A program made the position numbers and the translations under genes. The notes below the pieces were generated by a model. The model was not told the DNA's origin, made no database searches, and saw only the letters and a program-made list of their open reading frames with translations. This document shows, one piece after another, positions 39,943 to 47,570 of a stretch of DNA of 64,000 nt; position 1 is the stretch's first letter; each line of letters starts with the position of its first letter. The stretch is from Pyrinomonadaceae bacterium (GTDB lineage: Bacteria > Acidobacteriota > Blastocatellia > Pyrinomonadales > Pyrinomonadaceae): contig JAIBCB010000002.1 in NCBI GenBank assembly GCA_019694355.1, forward strand, positions 558,001-622,000, in the 5' to 3' direction.

Positions 39943-40416
39943 TTACGGGAGCGCAAATCTAACGAAGATAAACGCAATGCCGAGCAGAGCTAGCAAGCCC
40001 CACATCACCCAAAGCATCACGCGATTTCGACGGCCCGTAACGAGCATCCAAATGCCGGAAATGAGCGAGTTGAGGCCGAATGCGATCAGCAACGCAAAGA
40101 GAGCATACACGACAAGGAGGGCGGACATCGCTTCCTGTACCCTTCGCGTCCCTTCGGGTGTTTGATTTGCCGAACCGAACAGAAGAACGGCGACGAAGAT
40201 CGAAATGCCGCCTATCAACGCGATCAGAAACAGGCCGACGATGACGAGGATCGTGCCCCTCGTACGCACATTTTTGGCCGTCAGAAAGTGATTCTTACGG
40301 CATCGCGGGCAAGTGATGTTCGAACCAAGGCCCTCAAAATTGCATTTGAAGCATTGGCGGGGATCTCCAGCTTCTTGCGGCGGCTGCCCGTAGGTCGGGT
40401 TTTGAAGATTCTGCAT
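39943..40416 (-). CDS. Zinc-ribbon membrane protein of unknown function
   Basis: About 157 residues. The N-terminal part has a zinc ribbon CFKCNFEGLGSNITCPRC. Two long membrane segments follow (GTILVIVGLFLIALIGGISIFVAVLLF and SALLVVYALFALLIAFGLNS), plus probably a third near the end (VMLWVMWGLLALLGIAFIF). ATG 40416 (MQNLQNP) is chosen over an in-frame start at 40491, whose extra 25 residues look unlike a protein N-terminus. The family is not recognised; similar zinc-ribbon membrane proteins are common in acidobacteria. Confidence 0.78.
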   Translation of the reverse strand: MQNLQNPTYGQPPQEAGDPRQCFKCNFEGLGSNITCPRCRKNHFLTAKNVRTRGTILVIVGLFLIALIGGISIFVAVLLFGSANQTPEGTRRVQEAMSALLVVYALFALLIAFGLNSLISGIWMLVTGRRNRVMLWVMWGLLALLGIAFIFVRFALP

Positions 40417-40897
40417 ATCTGAAAAATGTAAGTATATTCTGCCACAAAAAACGCGGTCCGGGGTGAAGAAACATGCCGGACGGAAACCCAAGACAGTTTG
40501 CGTCTCGGCGTCCCTGCGTCTCTGCGGGAGAACTCATCTTCCGGAGCGTGCGGAGCATGCGACAGAAGCCGTTTGTCGGCGGCAAGCCGCCTCCGGGAGT
40601 CTGAGTTGGCTAGGGACGGTCGGGCACGGTTGCGTTTTTTGCAACACGTGGGGATCTCTGACCCACGAACCCCGACCGCACTGCAATGCGGCAAGCCGCC
40701 GGCGGGGCAATTCGAAGAGGCTCTCAAAAATAGCGCTTGACACGTATGATATACTCGTAGAGATGGTGTAAACAAACGTTTTACACCTGATCTTTGACAA
40801 AAATGACAAAAATTGTAACCGCAGGGCGCCAGAACGCCGATTCTTGTCCCACTTTGTCCCACTTGCCCCACGACGGTGGGACGGGACAAACATCGGG

Positions 40898-40932
40898 GAA
40901 TTGTGAATTGTTCATTGTGGATTGTTAATTGG
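40898..40932. repeat. Five 7-nt tandem repeats
   Basis: GAATTGT, GAATTGT, TCATTGT, GGATTGT and TAATTGG follow without gaps. The unit NNATTGT and the trailing AATTGGTAAA are shared with the element at 61610-61700. Confidence 0.6.
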
Positions 40933-40985
40933 TAAAGGAAGCCGGGCGTGTGCGGTTTTCAGCTGTTGAATGGATAATGGCGAGT

Positions 40986-41004
40986 GCCCTTACTTCGTAC
41001 GGGC
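40986..41004. repeat. Short hairpin repeat, family B, copy 2
   Basis: GCCCTTACTTCGTACGGGC, one base different from copy 1 at 31160-31178, followed by CTCTGCAACG. It folds as a short stem with one mismatch. Confidence 0.6.
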
Positions 41005-41090
41005 CTCTGCAACGCCCCGTGCCGTTCACGCAGGCTCACGTGGGTCTTCCTCTGTGTTCTCTGTGGCCTCTGTGGTAAATCGGCTTTTTG

Positions 41091-41120
41091 GCCGGGCCGC
41101 TGACGCAGGCGGTTCCGACT
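41091..41120 (-). repeat. Solo REP-like hairpin, family A
   Basis: On the minus strand it reads AGTCGGAACCGCC then TGCGTCAGCGG, matching the array units at 42493-42709 over 24 bases with one loop change. The 3' arm then diverges. It lies 1.4 kb left of the transposase arrays, in the orientation of the right array. Confidence 0.65.
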
Positions 41121-41168
41121 TCCGGTGACCGTTCGCGGCGCGGCCCTGGATCTGGCTAACACCTGAAC

Positions 41169-41188
41169 GCCCTTACTAACGTGCGGGC
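41169..41188. repeat. Short hairpin repeat, family B, copy 3
   Basis: GCCCTTACTAACGTGCGGGC plus the tail TTCTGCAACC. A half copy GTGCGGGC with TTCTTCAACG follows at 41201-41218. Confidence 0.55.
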
Positions 41189-41290
41189 TTCTGCAACCTT
41201 GTGCGGGCTTCTTCAACGCTGGCCGCGGGACATTTTTTCGGACGTTGGGGCGGAAAATTCCTCAATAAAACGAAGGTTTGGAGCGAGCTT

Positions 41291-41319
41291 TTAACAAAAT
41301 GGTCAAAAAATCGTAGAAT
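41291..41319 (+). promoter_or_regulatory. Putative sigma-70 promoter of ald
   Basis: TTAACA at 41291-41296 and TAGAAT at 41314-41319 are spaced by 17 bases, 41 bases before the ald ATG. The window between is AT-rich. Confidence 0.6.
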
Positions 41320-41360
41320 CATCTGTTATGTTTAATTCCCTAATTTAGGAGCAGATAAGA

Positions 41361-42491
41361 ATGAAGATCGGTCTTCCAAAAGAGATCAAGGACAATGAAT
41401 ATCGCGTAGGCTTAACGCCTGCGGGCGTACAGGATCTGACCCATGCAGGGCATGAGGTCTTTGTGCAGAAAACAGCGGGCGAAGGCTCGGGGTTTGCTGA
41501 TGAGCAGTATGTAAAGGCGGGCGGAAAGCTGTTGGATACCGCTGATGAGGTCTGGCAGACGGGCGATATGATCGTGAAGGTCAAGGAGCCGATCGCTCCT
41601 GAGTATCCGCGTATGCGTGAGAATCAGCTGCTTTTTACGTATCTTCATCTTGCTCCTGAGGTCGAACTCACGAAGCAGATGCTCGAACGCAACGTGACGG
41701 GCGTTGCCTACGAGACGATCACAAAGGACGGCCGCTTGCCGCTTTTGACGCCGATGTCCGAGGTCGCCGGCCGTATGTCCGTTCAGGTCGGTGCGACGTA
41801 TCTTGAGAAGATGAACGGCGGCCGCGGCATACTGCTCGGCGGTGTTCCGGGAGTTCCGGCGGCAAATGTTGTTATCCTAGGCGGCGGTATCGTCGGCACG
41901 GAGGCCGCGAAGATGGCGGTCGGTTTGGGTGCAAAGGTTACGATAATCGACCGAAATCTTGACCGCCTTCGCCAGCTTGACGACATCTTCCTTTCGAAGG
42001 TGCAGACGCTCGCGTCGTCGCGTTATGCGATCGAAGAAGCGATCTCGCATGCCGATCTTGTGATCGGTGCGGTGCTGGTCGTCGGTGCTGCTGCTCCGAA
42101 GCTTGTTACGCGCGATATGCTGCATCTCGTGCCGTCAGGTTCGGTGCTTGTGGACGTTGCGGTCGATCAAGGCGGTTGCTTTGAGACGACGCATGCAACG
42201 ACGCACTCGAACCCGACGTTCTTCGAAGAAGGAGTGCTTCATTATTGCGTCGCGAATATGCCGGGAGCCGTTCCGCGCACCTCGACATTCGCATTGACGA
42301 ACGCAACGCTTCCTTATGCTCTTGATCTCGCAAACAAGGGCTTTGAGCAGGCGATCAAAGATGACGGCGGCCTGCAGGAAGGCGTGAACACATACGCAGG
42401 GAAGCTGACGTATAAGGCTGTTGCGGATTCGCAGGGCCTTGAATACACGCCGCTTTCGTCGCTGATCGACCTAAAGGCAGCGGCAGCGTAA
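41361..42491 (+). CDS. ald: Alanine dehydrogenase
   Basis: A 376-residue enzyme that interconverts L-alanine and pyruvate with NAD and ammonia. It begins [20 protein letters not shown], with the substrate-binding Arg in YRVGLTP. The block [15 protein letters not shown] carries the conserved His. The catalytic lysine lies in MIVKVKEP. The Rossmann motif is [22 protein letters not shown], and the C-terminal [12 protein letters not shown] is intact. A promoter lies just upstream. The left REP array starts two bases after the stop, so the ald transcript probably ends within hairpins that may also stabilise its 3' end. Confidence 0.97.
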   Translation: MKIGLPKEIKDNEYRVGLTPAGVQDLTHAGHEVFVQKTAGEGSGFADEQYVKAGGKLLDTADEVWQTGDMIVKVKEPIAPEYPRMRENQLLFTYLHLAPEVELTKQMLERNVTGVAYETITKDGRLPLLTPMSEVAGRMSVQVGATYLEKMNGGRGILLGGVPGVPAANVVILGGGIVGTEAAKMAVGLGAKVTIIDRNLDRLRQLDDIFLSKVQTLASSRYAIEEAISHADLVIGAVLVVGAAAPKLVTRDMLHLVPSGSVLVDVAVDQGGCFETTHATTHSNPTFFEEGVLHYCVANMPGAVPRTSTFALTNATLPYALDLANKGFEQAIKDDGGLQEGVNTYAGKLTYKAVADSQGLEYTPLSSLIDLKAAAA

Positions 42492-42492
42492 T

Positions 42493-42709
42493 TGAGAAGT
42501 CGGAACCGCCTGCGTGAGCGGGCGGTCAGAATGAACTGAGAAGTCAGAACCGCCTACGTGAGCGGGCGGTCGGAACGTATTGAGAAGTCGGAACCGCCTG
42601 CGTGAGCGGGCGGTCAGAACGAACAGAGAAGTCAGAACCGCCTACGTGAGCGGGCGGTCAGAATGAACTGAGAAGTCGGAACCGCCTGCGTGAGCGGGCG
42701 GTCAGAAGG
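42493..42709 (+). repeat. Left REP array: five 44-nt hairpin units
   Basis: Units start at 42493, 42537, 42581, 42625 and 42669, an exact 44-nt period. Each holds the tetranucleotide GTCG or GTCA, then GAACCGCC, a GTGA loop and GGGCGGTC. The ACCGCC/GGCGGT stem extends to nine pairs with one T-G wobble. Units 1, 3 and 5 carry GTCGG and CTGCG. Units 2 and 4 carry GTCAG and CTACG, which breaks one stem pair. The order is therefore ABABA. It fills the space between ald and the transposase gene. Confidence 0.93.
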
Positions 42710-42721
42710 TATGCGACTACA

Positions 42722-43228
42722 ATGTGGAACGACATCGAAGAACCGTTGGCATACTTGATAACGTTTCGAACTTATGGAACTTGGTTGCCAGGCGATGATC
42801 GCGGATCGATCGACCGATTTCACAATTTGGTAGGCGGACCGAGAGCGGTCTCGAGTGCCGCTCGGCAACGAATTAATGCTGAACGCCTTAAGAGCCCGCC
42901 GTTCAAATTGAATGCGAACGCTCGTTCGGCGGTCGAATCTGCGATCGTCGAGGTTTGCCTCTACAAACAATGGCCATTGTCCGCATTGTCAATACGGACA
43001 AATCATGCGCACGCCGTGGTTTACGGAACCGAAGGGTCTGCACGGATATTGAACAGCTTAAAGGCATATGCGACGCGCAGGTTAAGAGAAAGGGGGCTTT
43101 GGGGATACGAACACAGCCCATGGGTTGATAAGGGCAGCAGGCGAAGTCTTTGGACTGAGGTTCATCTTGCGACGGCCGTCAATTATGTGTTCAACGGACA
43201 AGGCGATGAGCTGCCTGAATTTGATTGA
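42722..43228 (+). CDS. REP-associated tyrosine transposase (RAYT, Y1/HUH nuclease)
   Basis: A 168-residue Y1-type transposase related to IS200/IS605 TnpA. It opens with the RAYT signature LAYLITFRTYGTWLPGDDRG followed by SIDRFHN. The HUH motif is NHAH in SIRTNHAHAVVYG. The likely catalytic tyrosine lies in AVNYVFNGQGDE near the C-terminus. Such enzymes nick single-stranded REP hairpins next to a conserved tetranucleotide and do not carry their own ends. All core motifs look intact. A possible ribosome site AGAAGG at 42705-42710 is formed by the diverged tail of the last left-array unit. Arrays of its presumed substrate flank it on both sides in opposite orientation. Confidence 0.92.
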   Translation: MWNDIEEPLAYLITFRTYGTWLPGDDRGSIDRFHNLVGGPRAVSSAARQRINAERLKSPPFKLNANARSAVESAIVEVCLYKQWPLSALSIRTNHAHAVVYGTEGSARILNSLKAYATRRLRERGLWGYEHSPWVDKGSRRSLWTEVHLATAVNYVFNGQGDELPEFD

Positions 43229-43238
43229 AGAGTAAAGA

Positions 43239-43430
43239 CTGACCGCCCGCTCACGCAGGCGGTTCTGACTAGAGCGAACTGACCGCCCGCTCACGCAGGC
43301 GGTTCTGACTAGAGCGAACTGACCGCCCGCTAACGCAGGCGGTTCTGACTGGAGCGAACTGACCGCCCGCTCACGCAGGCGGTTCTGACTAGAGCGAACT
43401 GACCGCCCGCTCACGCAGGCGGTTCTGACT
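43239..43430 (-). repeat. Right REP array: five 40-nt hairpin units, inverted
   Basis: Units start at 43239, 43279, 43319, 43359 and 43399, an exact 40-nt period. On the minus strand each reads AGTCAGAACCGCC, then TGCG, loop GTGA and GCGGGCGGTCAG. This is the same core as the left array with a different and shorter linker (TTCGCTCTA). Unit 3 has one loop change (TAAC for TCAC on the plus strand) and unit 3's linker one change (GGAGC). A degenerate sixth start (CTGACTGGCCGCC) follows at 43435. Confidence 0.93.
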
Positions 43431-43462
43431 TCTGCTGACTGGCCGCCTGTATTGACCGATTT

Positions 43463-44887
43463 ATGTACGAGTTTGCAGTAACACCCGCAATAACTCAGTT
43501 AAGGCGTCCGGGCGTAACTATCACAGAGGTTACGCCCGGTGCCGTTGGCGACGAGATCGGGCTCGAGGCGAATGACCGCATCGTAAAGGTCAATGGCCGT
43601 GCGGTCCGCGACTACCTCGATTTTCGTTTTCAAACGGCAGGTGAGACCGAGCTCATTTTTCAGGTAAAGAAGACGCGCGGCGAGACCGTAGAGATCGAAT
43701 TCGACCGCGACGAAGGCGAAGACCTCGGCCTGATGTTCGAGCAGATCGCACCTCGGCAATGCGCGAACGAATGTCTTTTCTGTTTCACGAAAGGAAATCC
43801 TGAAGGTGCACGGCCATCGCTCTTTATTCGGGATGAAGACATTCGCCTGTCATTTCTTTACGGCAACTACACCACGCTTTCTTCGATCACGCCGGCGGAA
43901 ATGGACCGCATCGTGGAGCAGAGGCTCTCGCCGCAGTATGTCTCGGTGCACGCGACGGATCTGAAGACCCGTGCAATCCTGCTTGGCGTTCCGGAATCGC
44001 GTGCGGATATTTCGGACAAGATACGCTTTCTGCTCGATAACGACATCGAGATACACGCACAGGTCGTGCTTTGTCCGAAGATCAATGACGGCGACATTTT
44101 GGAGAAGACGATACGCGATCTTGCCGCCGACTATCCGAAGGTGATCTCGACGGCGATCGTCCCGATGGCGCTAACACGTTTTAATACCGATGAGCGACTC
44201 ACACGCGTAACGCCTGAATTCTGCCGCGAGACGATCAAGAGAGTTGAAAAGCTGCAAAAAGAATTTCGACGGACGCTCGGCAAGACGTTCGCATTTCTTG
44301 GCGACGAGATCTATATCAAGGCGGGTGTAGAGATACCGTCAAGGCGGCATTACGGCAGCTATCCGCAGATCGAGGACGGCGTCGGAATGATGCGAACCTT
44401 TCTGAATAAGTTTGAGGGTTTTCTTGACGGCAAGCGTCCAAGGCGCGCGAAAGAAGTTCGAGCGCATGGTGCTGCGATCACGCCTCACGCAGGCGAAACG
44501 CCGGTGCCCGAGCATTTGCTTTCAAAGAAAAAGCGTCCGCACGGCACACTGCTGACGGGCGAAATGTTCGCACCGATCCTACGCGGCGAGATCGATCGAT
44601 ACAACCGCACAACGAGATCGAGGCTGAAGGTCGTCTCGGTCCCGAATAATTATTTTGGCGGAGACGTTGCGGTCGCGGGACTGCTTTCCGGGCAGGATTT
44701 CGAAGCTCTAAAGGAAAGCATTGTGGGAGACTTTGTGATCGTGCCGAAAGTGTGTGTGAAGTCGGACGAACCGGTGTTCATCGATGGAATGCCGCTCGAA
44801 GACCTAAAGAGCAGAATGCCCGTGCCGCTCTTGCCGATGGACACGGACGATCTGCTCGATTTTCTTTCACCTCATCTTGTGAAGTGA
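43463..44887 (+). CDS. DUF512 / radical-SAM-like PDZ protein
   Basis: A 474-residue protein. The PDZ-like N-terminus (IGLEANDRIVKVNGRAV) precedes a CxxxCxxC iron-sulfur motif in QCANECLFCFTKG, then IRDEDIRLSFLYGNYTTLSS and the C-terminal DUF512 domain (FAFLGDEIYIKAGVEIP). The family is related to MoaA/NifB-type Fe-S oxidoreductases; its function is not settled. A basic insert (about 325-350, KRPRRAKEVRAHG) is unusual. The gene starts 33 bases after the right REP array and no independent promoter is obvious. The end overlaps the convergent TonB gene by 16 bases. Confidence 0.92.
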   Translation: MYEFAVTPAITQLRRPGVTITEVTPGAVGDEIGLEANDRIVKVNGRAVRDYLDFRFQTAGETELIFQVKKTRGETVEIEFDRDEGEDLGLMFEQIAPRQCANECLFCFTKGNPEGARPSLFIRDEDIRLSFLYGNYTTLSSITPAEMDRIVEQRLSPQYVSVHATDLKTRAILLGVPESRADISDKIRFLLDNDIEIHAQVVLCPKINDGDILEKTIRDLAADYPKVISTAIVPMALTRFNTDERLTRVTPEFCRETIKRVEKLQKEFRRTLGKTFAFLGDEIYIKAGVEIPSRRHYGSYPQIEDGVGMMRTFLNKFEGFLDGKRPRRAKEVRAHGAAITPHAGETPVPEHLLSKKKRPHGTLLTGEMFAPILRGEIDRYNRTTRSRLKVVSVPNNYFGGDVAVAGLLSGQDFEALKESIVGDFVIVPKVCVKSDEPVFIDGMPLEDLKSRMPVPLLPMDTDDLLDFLSPHLVK

Positions 44888-45675
44888 TAGACGATGATGC
44901 CGGTCACCTTGATCGGCACGTTTGAAAGCAAGGTCGGCGAGAATCTTGCCTGGCGCGCGGCACGCACCGCATTGTCGCGGAAGATCGCGTTGCTGGTCGA
45001 TGCGGTTGCCGAGATCACGCGGCCTTGTTCATCGATAACGACCTGAACGGACACGCTGCCGCTCATTCCCATTTTTTCCGCGATCGCCGGATATTGGGGT
45101 TTTGGCAAGTAAGTCGCCTTGCTTGTAATGATGCCGAGGAATTTCGGGCGGCGATCGACGACCGGCGGAGGTGCGATGTCAGGCTCGGTCTCATCGACCT
45201 TCGACGTTGATGGGTTCTTCGGGCCGAATGTTTGCTCGTTGCCGTCGCTGACACCATCGGGGCGACCGGTGCCGCTGCTGCGTGGGCCATTATCGTTCAC
45301 CTTACCGAGATCCACAGGGCCGTAGGGCCTAGGCGGCACGTTAGACTTTTCGACGCCGATCTTGGTCGGCACGAATTGAGCCTCATCGACGCGTGCGACC
45401 AATGCGGTCCGGGTCGGGACGCTCTGAGAACTCGAACGCGGAGCAGCGGACGCCGCCTTTTCCGGCTCTGCGACGACGGGCTCAGTTGCTGTCGGGGCGA
45501 GCAACGCGGTCATCTCGAGACTTTCTCCCGGCAGGGAAAAGTCATCCGCAAAGATGCCTGCCACGAGGAACGTGGCGAATAAAGCTGTTACCAAGCTGAT
45601 CGAGAAACCGAAATATGGGCTTCTGCCGTGCTGTTTATTTCCTTCTGCGTCGTAACCGATCTGTCTGTCGAACAT
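44872..45675 (-). CDS. Energy transducer TonB-family protein
   Basis: A 267-residue envelope protein. After a short cytosolic N-terminus there is one membrane anchor (YFGFSISLVTALFATFLVAGIF). A periplasmic Pro/Ala/Glu-rich spacer (about 60-175) leads to a TonB C-terminal domain (PQYPAIAEKMGMSGSVSVQVVIDEQGRVISAT, RAARQARFSP). It would pass proton-motive energy to outer-membrane receptors such as the one at the window start. SD-like GGAGGA lies eight bases before the ATG. ExbB/ExbD are not in view. Confidence 0.92.
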   Translation of the reverse strand: MFDRQIGYDAEGNKQHGRSPYFGFSISLVTALFATFLVAGIFADDFSLPGESLEMTALLAPTATEPVVAEPEKAASAAPRSSSQSVPTRTALVARVDEAQFVPTKIGVEKSNVPPRPYGPVDLGKVNDNGPRSSGTGRPDGVSDGNEQTFGPKNPSTSKVDETEPDIAPPPVVDRRPKFLGIITSKATYLPKPQYPAIAEKMGMSGSVSVQVVIDEQGRVISATASTSNAIFRDNAVRAARQARFSPTLLSNVPIKVTGIIVYHFTR

Positions 45676-45751
45676 TGTGCATTTCCTCCTTTGCCGGTCG
45701 TATTGACACCGAGAAGGAAAGGAATGTTCCCAAGAAGAATTGAACGTGGGG

Positions 45752-46201
45752 TTAGAACCTGCGGATCAAAATTACGCCGCCGATCACGAGCAGCACGCCA
45801 ATGACCCGCCCAAAACTCATCGGCTTTACATCGAGTCCGAGAAGGCCGAAATGGTCATAGAAAAGCGTGATGAGCATCTGTCCTGCGACGACCAATCCGA
45901 AGGTCAAAGCAACACCGAGGCGCGGAAGCAGGATGACCGTTGAGGCAACAAAGAACGCACCGAGGACACCGCCAAGCCACGCCGTGGGCGGAGCGTTCTT
46001 TGCCGCTACAATGTTTCCGAGCGGTACGCCGGTCGCAACCGAGTAGATCGCGATCGTAATTGTGCCGACGATGAATGAGAGCAACGCGGCGAGGATCGGG
46101 TTATCGACCGTAACGGCGAGCTTGTTGTTAAGAGCGGTCTGAGTAGGCAAGACCGCACCGGCCAAAAGGGCGAGCACGATCAAGAAGTATAAAGCTGGCA
46201 T
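45752..46201 (-). CDS. DMT-family (YdcZ/DUF606) membrane transporter
   Basis: A 149-residue protein with five membrane segments. It matches the DUF606/YdcZ type: LYFLIVLALLAGAVLPTQTALNNKLA at the N-terminus, then ILAALLSFIVGTITIAIYS, AWLGGVLGAFFVASTVILLP, and GRVIGVLLVIGGVILIRRF at the end. It is last in a four-gene minus-strand operon with the deaminase, glutaminyl cyclase and DsbA-like genes. ATG 46201 (MPALYFL) is chosen; an in-frame TTG at 46219 overlaps the deaminase stop. Confidence 0.9.
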   Translation of the reverse strand: MPALYFLIVLALLAGAVLPTQTALNNKLAVTVDNPILAALLSFIVGTITIAIYSVATGVPLGNIVAAKNAPPTAWLGGVLGAFFVASTVILLPRLGVALTFGLVVAGQMLITLFYDHFGLLGLDVKPMSFGRVIGVLLVIGGVILIRRF

Positions 46202-46215
46202 AGGCGGAAAAGGTT

Positions 46216-46692
46216 TCAATAGTCGATCTTATCGGATTTGTTCAGCCACTCTACGAAAAGTTCGCGGCCCTCGGCGGCGAGAAGATTGTTCAACGGAATG
46301 GTCCGTGCTTCGACCGGACGATCGAGTTCCTTGTAGATGAAATCGTCATCAAATCCGCCGAATGCCGCATCTTCGCGTGTGCCGGCAAAGAAGATCGCTT
46401 CGGGACGAGCCCAATAAAGGGCACCGAGGCACATCGGGCACGGTTCACAAGAGGTGTAAACCTGGCAGCCTGAAAGCTGGAAGCTCGAAAGGTTCCGGCA
46501 GGCATCGCGAATGGCGACGACCTCTGCGTGGGCGGTCGGATCGTTGTCGGACGTTACGCGATTCCAGCCTTCGCCGATGACTTGGCCGTTCTTGACGATC
46601 ACGCACCCGAACGGACCGCCGGCATTCGACGCCATGCCTTTTCTCGCAAGCGCGAATGCTTGCTCCATAAATTTCACGTCAATGTCGCTCAT
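46216..46692 (-). CDS. Nucleoside/guanine deaminase (CDA fold)
   Basis: A 158-residue zinc deaminase. The zinc and proton-transfer motif is HAEVVAIR, followed by SCEPCPMCLGALYWARPEAIFFAG. The region after it (DAAFGGFDDDFIYKELD) matches the guanine-deaminase branch (GuaD) better than the tRNA-adenosine branch. Start overlaps the glutaminyl cyclase stop by four bases (ATGA). A role in purine salvage or catabolism is likely, next to a small transporter. Confidence 0.92.
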   Translation of the reverse strand: MSDIDVKFMEQAFALARKGMASNAGGPFGCVIVKNGQVIGEGWNRVTSDNDPTAHAEVVAIRDACRNLSSFQLSGCQVYTSCEPCPMCLGALYWARPEAIFFAGTREDAAFGGFDDDFIYKELDRPVEARTIPLNNLLAAEGRELFVEWLNKSDKIDY

Positions 46693-47570
46693 TTTGCTTT
46701 TGGCCCTGTGATGCGGATCTCGTAAAGATTCTTCCAGTCCTTTCCGGTAACGAAGATGCGGTCGCCTGCTGCGTCATACGCAATGCCGTTCAGGGTATTC
46801 TCTGCCTTTGAGTCGTTAGGATCGGCGCTTTTTGCCTGATCGTTCGGCGAGATACCGGCAAGGTCGATCCAGCCGACGATCGCTCCTGAATTTGGATCGA
46901 TACGCGCGATGTAGTTCGGCTTGCCGAGCACGGATTTCTCCTCGGAATGCCAAATGTTCGCCCACAGTTCGCCCTTGACCCATTCGAGTTCATTGAGGCG
47001 CATCTGCGGTTCGCCGTCATCGCGTTTGACGACGATCATGCGCTTTGACTTGAAGGTTTCAGGATCCATCACGCGGATGACGTGCGTGCCGTCGGTCATA
47101 TAAAGCAAGGTTCCGTCGGTGGTCATTCCCCAGCCTTCGCCCGGATAATTGAACTCTTTGAGCAGCTTGAAATCGTTGGCGTCGAACTGTCTGCAAAGGC
47201 CTTGCTGGTATGTGAGTTGGTAGATCTTGCCGTTCACCTCGGCAATGCCTTCGCCAAAATCCTCACGCGGAAGATCCCACTTTTGGACGACCTTTCCTGT
47301 TTCGAGCTCGACCTTGCGGAGGCTCGACTTGCCTTCCTGACCGGTGCTTTCGTAAAGGAAGCCATCCTTGAAATAGAGGCCTTCGGTGAAAGCGTTCGGA
47401 TCGTGCGGATATGTCTTCACGATCTCAAAACCATAGACGGGAGCCGGGCCGGCAGGCGTCTTTATCGGACTCGGAGAACCGGCATTCGTGCCATTGTTGA
47501 CAGCATTCGCAGAGCATCCAACCGCCAAAGAGCAAAATAAAGTGAGCAAAAAAAGTCGCATAGATTTCAT
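46689..47570 (-). CDS. Glutaminyl-peptide cyclotransferase lipoprotein
   Basis: A 293-residue exported beta-propeller enzyme of the bacterial/plant QC type, which cyclises N-terminal glutamine to pyroglutamate. The lipobox is SLAVGC at about 14-19. The family signatures are TYPHDPNAFTEGLYFKDGFL, YESTGQEGKSSLRKV and EGWGMTTDGTLLYMTDGTH. A Pro/Thr linker follows the lipid anchor. The start overlaps the stop of the DsbA-like gene by four bases and its stop overlaps the deaminase start, so translation is coupled along the operon. Confidence 0.93.
   Translation of the reverse strand: MKSMRLFLLTLFCSLAVGCSANAVNNGTNAGSPSPIKTPAGPAPVYGFEIVKTYPHDPNAFTEGLYFKDGFLYESTGQEGKSSLRKVELETGKVVQKWDLPREDFGEGIAEVNGKIYQLTYQQGLCRQFDANDFKLLKEFNYPGEGWGMTTDGTLLYMTDGTHVIRVMDPETFKSKRMIVVKRDDGEPQMRLNELEWVKGELWANIWHSEEKSVLGKPNYIARIDPNSGAIVGWIDLAGISPNDQAKSADPNDSKAENTLNGIAYDAAGDRIFVTGKDWKNLYEIRITGPKAK

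Larger units (their letters stand above)
40417..41360. other. Repeat-rich intergenic island upstream of ald
   Basis: 944 bases with no supported gene. It holds hairpins GGCGGC-AA-GCCGCC at 40578-40591 and GCGGCAAGCCGC at 40688-40699. It also has five 7-nt repeats at 40898-40932, family-B hairpins at 40986-41004 and 41169-41188 with a half copy at 41201-41208, a CTCTGTG-type direct repeat at 41048-41075, and a solo family-A (REP-like) hairpin at 41091-41120. The ald promoter lies at the right edge. Several open frames here are small, overlap repeats and look non-coding. Confidence 0.6.

Noticed and set aside
40534..40893. Several small open frames in the intergenic island (40463-41216)
   Set aside because: They overlap each other and hairpin repeats, lack ribosome sites and show no recognisable domain.
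40417..41360. tRNA or structured ncRNA gene
   Set aside because: I looked for a T-arm GTTCRANNC with matching acceptor and anticodon arms here and in the other large gaps and found none.
43082..43414. 110-residue minus-strand frame through the right REP array
   Set aside because: Its repeated peptide is a translation of the 40-nt units, which return in phase every 120 nt. It has no start context and no homologue by eye.
42493..43430. CRISPR array
   Set aside because: The units are directly repeated in full, including the linker, with no unique spacers. No cas genes are present and a transposase sits in the middle.
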